64,000 nt of DNA from NCBI GenBank assembly GCA_002713365.1, contig PASR01000017.1, positions 32,628 through 96,627 on the forward strand. Direction: 5' to 3'. Source of the DNA: Rhodospirillaceae bacterium. Lineage in GTDB: Bacteria; Pseudomonadota; Alphaproteobacteria; UBA6615. Below are positions 62,561-64,000 of this stretch, piece after piece. The notes under the pieces are model-generated. The model made no database searches. It had not been told where the DNA came from and was given only the letters and a program-made list of their open reading frames with translations. The position numbers were made by a program, and so were the translations under genes. The stretch's first letter is position 1, and every line of letters starts with the position of its first letter.

Positions 62561-63589
62561 TCAATTATCCATCTCTTCAGTCCGATAAATATAATTTCCG
62601 TCCATATAAGTAATAAAAAAATCATGAAATGACATAGGTTCATATAAGGGTTTAGCGTTTTTTTCTATACAACTGGAAATAGGGTTTGCAACAGTTTCAT
62701 CATTAGCATTATAAAAAAAGGTTAGTGCATAACGATCCTTAGTTGGTGGAACAACCCGATGAGGAGTTGCTATAAACCGGCCATTTGTCCAGCGGTTAAG
62801 AAACTCTCCAGTATTAACAACAATACCGCCACGTAATGGTACTATTTCAATCCATTTACCTGATGGCGCCATTACCTCAAGACCGGGAACGTCCATTAGA
62901 GGTAAATAGGTAATTGAGCTATGATCTGAATGTGGGGCCAGGGAAAATTGGCCTTCTTCTGATTCGACCGGAGGATACCATGCGCACCGATTATAATATT
63001 CTGGATGAGAAAACATCTTATCAAAGTAGTCTGCTGGCATTTCTAATGCGCGCGCATAAACAGGTAGCATTTTATAGGCAAGACCAGCCATAGTCTCTTG
63101 GTATTCAAGTATTATTTTACGAAAATTTGTTAATTCTTGCGGCCATTTATTAAGGCCCCGATGCCTAATATTGGCCACAACCTTTGGATCATCTGGTTGT
63201 CTTTCTCTCATAAATGCCCAAGCTTCGTTGAGATCTTTTTTCTTATTATCTGCTATCTTAGACCAACGCAAAACAGTTGCTTTATCTGGTATAAAACCTA
63301 TGTGATGGTAATCAACTCTGTATTTCATTTTTGTTTCAAGGGGCAGAGAAAAAAGATTTGCAACTTGTTCGAAACTACTATCAATCAAATCCTGCGACAC
63401 TCCATGGTTTACGATGACATAAAAGCCAAGACTTTCTTGTATCGCCCTAAGATCAATCGCAAGCTGCTCTCGCGCTTCAATGTTACCATCAAGATAGCTG
63501 CCAACATCTAATATTGGTATTTCTTCCTCAGCAATACAACGAGCTACGTAGGGTGTTATGTTAAGATCAGTATTTAAGGCAACAGACAT
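62561..63589 (-). CDS. 2-oxoglutarate/Fe(II) oxygenase (isopenicillin-N-synthase-like)
   Basis: 342 aa. The DIOX_N part (about 23-140) has IPILDVGSYLDG and LGFYVIVNHGVSQDLID. Fe(II) ligands are H220 and D222 (APHSDHSS) and H277 (ATPHRVV), with the 2-oxoglutarate Arg R286 in DRYALTFF. The full set supports activity. The family includes flavanone- and gibberellin-type oxidases in plants and uncharacterised hydroxylases in bacteria. A close paralogue lies just upstream on the same strand, 42 bp away. Substrate unknown. No signal peptide, so cytoplasmic. Confidence 0.86.
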   Translation of the reverse strand: MSVALNTDLNITPYVARCIAEEEIPILDVGSYLDGNIEAREQLAIDLRAIQESLGFYVIVNHGVSQDLIDSSFEQVANLFSLPLETKMKYRVDYHHIGFIPDKATVLRWSKIADNKKKDLNEAWAFMRERQPDDPKVVANIRHRGLNKWPQELTNFRKIILEYQETMAGLAYKMLPVYARALEMPADYFDKMFSHPEYYNRCAWYPPVESEEGQFSLAPHSDHSSITYLPLMDVPGLEVMAPSGKWIEIVPLRGGIVVNTGEFLNRWTNGRFIATPHRVVPPTKDRYALTFFYNANDETVANPISSCIEKNAKPLYEPMSFHDFFITYMDGNYIYRTEEMDN

Positions 63590-63631
63590 ATTTTGGTCTC
63601 CTTAATTTTATGTAAAACAGATCGTATAGTT

Positions 63632-64000
63632 TTAATTATTACCCTTGCTGTAATTGTAATTACCATCTAGGTAACTAACTTGATAATCATGAAATGCAAT
63701 AGGATCGTATTTGGGTTGATCCCCAGGAGAAATACATGTGGGTAATGGTTCCGCTATTGTTTCATCATTAGTATTGAAAAAAAAGGTTAACGCATAACGG
63801 TCTCTTTTTGGAGGAACCACTCGGTGCGGCGTGGCTATAAAACGACCATTTGTCCAACGATTCATAAATTCCCCGGTATTGACAACAATTCCTCCGCGTA
63901 ATGGTGATACCTCCATCCACTTTCCAGAAGGAGCCATTACTTCAAGACCAGGGACATCCATCAAAGGTAGGTATGTCATAGAACTATGATCCGCATGAGG
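63632..64000 (-). CDS. 2-oxoglutarate/Fe(II) oxygenase, 3' part (tandem paralogue)
   Basis: Partial; the frame is open to the window end and the Met at 63979 is internal. Visible residues begin PHADHSS (HxD metal ligands), followed by LPLMDVPGLEVMAPSGKW, FIATPHRVV (second His) and DRYALTFFFN (2OG Arg). It is very similar to the gene at 62561 over the whole visible length, so the two arose by tandem duplication. The C-terminal 30 aa differ most, as do residues after NDET. The N-terminal half lies outside the window. Confidence 0.85.
   Translation of the reverse strand, partial: PHADHSSMTYLPLMDVPGLEVMAPSGKWMEVSPLRGGIVVNTGEFMNRWTNGRFIATPHRVVPPKRDRYALTFFFNTNDETIAEPLPTCISPGDQPKYDPIAFHDYQVSYLDGNYNYSKGNN

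Noticed and set aside
1-64000. CRISPR array, insertion sequence, prophage or integron
   Set aside because: No regularly spaced repeat, transposase, integrase, attC site or phage protein was seen.

Overview
The window is a dense, AT-rich bacterial chromosome segment of about 60 protein genes, with short spacers and many ATGA or GTGA stop/start overlaps. I saw no tRNA, rRNA, CRISPR array, insertion sequence or phage gene. The gene content suggests a low-GC marine alphaproteobacterium of the SAR116 or other free-living Rhodospirillales-like type. It includes a methylsuccinyl-CoA dehydrogenase of the ethylmalonyl-CoA type, many CaiB/BaiF CoA-transferases, a gapped alphaproteobacterial-style porin, SlyX, and many dehydrogenases, hydrolases and flavin monooxygenases for small organic acids. 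The taxonomic placement is inference.

Layout. 1-4056 (+): an operon with the 3' end of mesaconyl-CoA C1-C4 CoA transferase (mct), mesaconyl-C4-CoA hydratase (meh), methylsuccinyl-CoA dehydrogenase (mcd) and an unknown protein built of two similar halves. 4053-9958: five ThDP enzyme genes, made of two E1 alpha/beta pairs around an acetolactate-synthase-like enzyme, with no E2 or E3. 10086-18887: FAH-family hydrolase, amidohydrolase, Asp/Glu racemase-like protein, slyX, GIY-YIG protein, NIPSNAP, class II aldolase, FAD-linked oxidase, quinone-reductase-like protein and CocE hydrolase. 19267-25491: Dabb, VOC, Gfo/Idh/MocA, two tandem beta-hydroxyacid dehydrogenases, a TauD-like dioxygenase, a GST-like gene with an in-frame TGA at its catalytic cysteine, and a double YCII protein. 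25504-34339 (-): lone xanthine-dehydrogenase-type large subunit, LLM oxidoreductase, orphan sugar-type ABC permease, LVIVD propeller protein, enolase-superfamily enzyme, 3-hydroxyacyl-CoA dehydrogenase and SMP-30 lactonase. 34532-46449: BadI-like crotonase with a CoA transferase, MFS transporter, lipocalin-like, cupin, LLM, Ldh-family and SDR proteins, BisC-like molybdoenzyme, nitrilase-family hydrolase and GntR regulator. 46538-57458: porin with terminator, ACMSD-like amidohydrolase, class IV aminotransferase, EamA transporter, a rutC-rutD-like pair, cupin, hydrolase, MFS, a two-subunit sulfopyruvate-decarboxylase-like enzyme and another hydroxyacid dehydrogenase. 57471-62360 (-): operon for a split-subunit B12-dependent acyl-CoA mutase with crotonase, CoA transferase and MeaB. 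62561-64000 (-): two tandem 2OG-Fe(II) oxygenases, the second cut by the window end.

How they fit. The window reads as an accessory catabolic region that feeds CoA thioesters, short oxo- and hydroxy-acids and amino-acid-derived compounds into central metabolism. Two points stand out. First, the GST-like gene at 24094-24765 looks like a selenoprotein: TGA replaces the catalytic Cys of a CPWVQR motif, the frame is open on both sides, and a hairpin with a GU-containing loop begins about 11 nt downstream, as in bacterial SECIS elements. Second, mct-meh-mcd in one operon implies a hybrid of the ethylmalonyl-CoA pathway and the 3-hydroxypropionate bicycle, in which methylsuccinyl-CoA would end as acetyl-CoA plus pyruvate. 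Smaller anomalies are an in-frame TAG near the end of the B12 subunit gene, a NIPSNAP gene whose only well-placed start is ATT, and an SDR without the catalytic Tyr and Lys.
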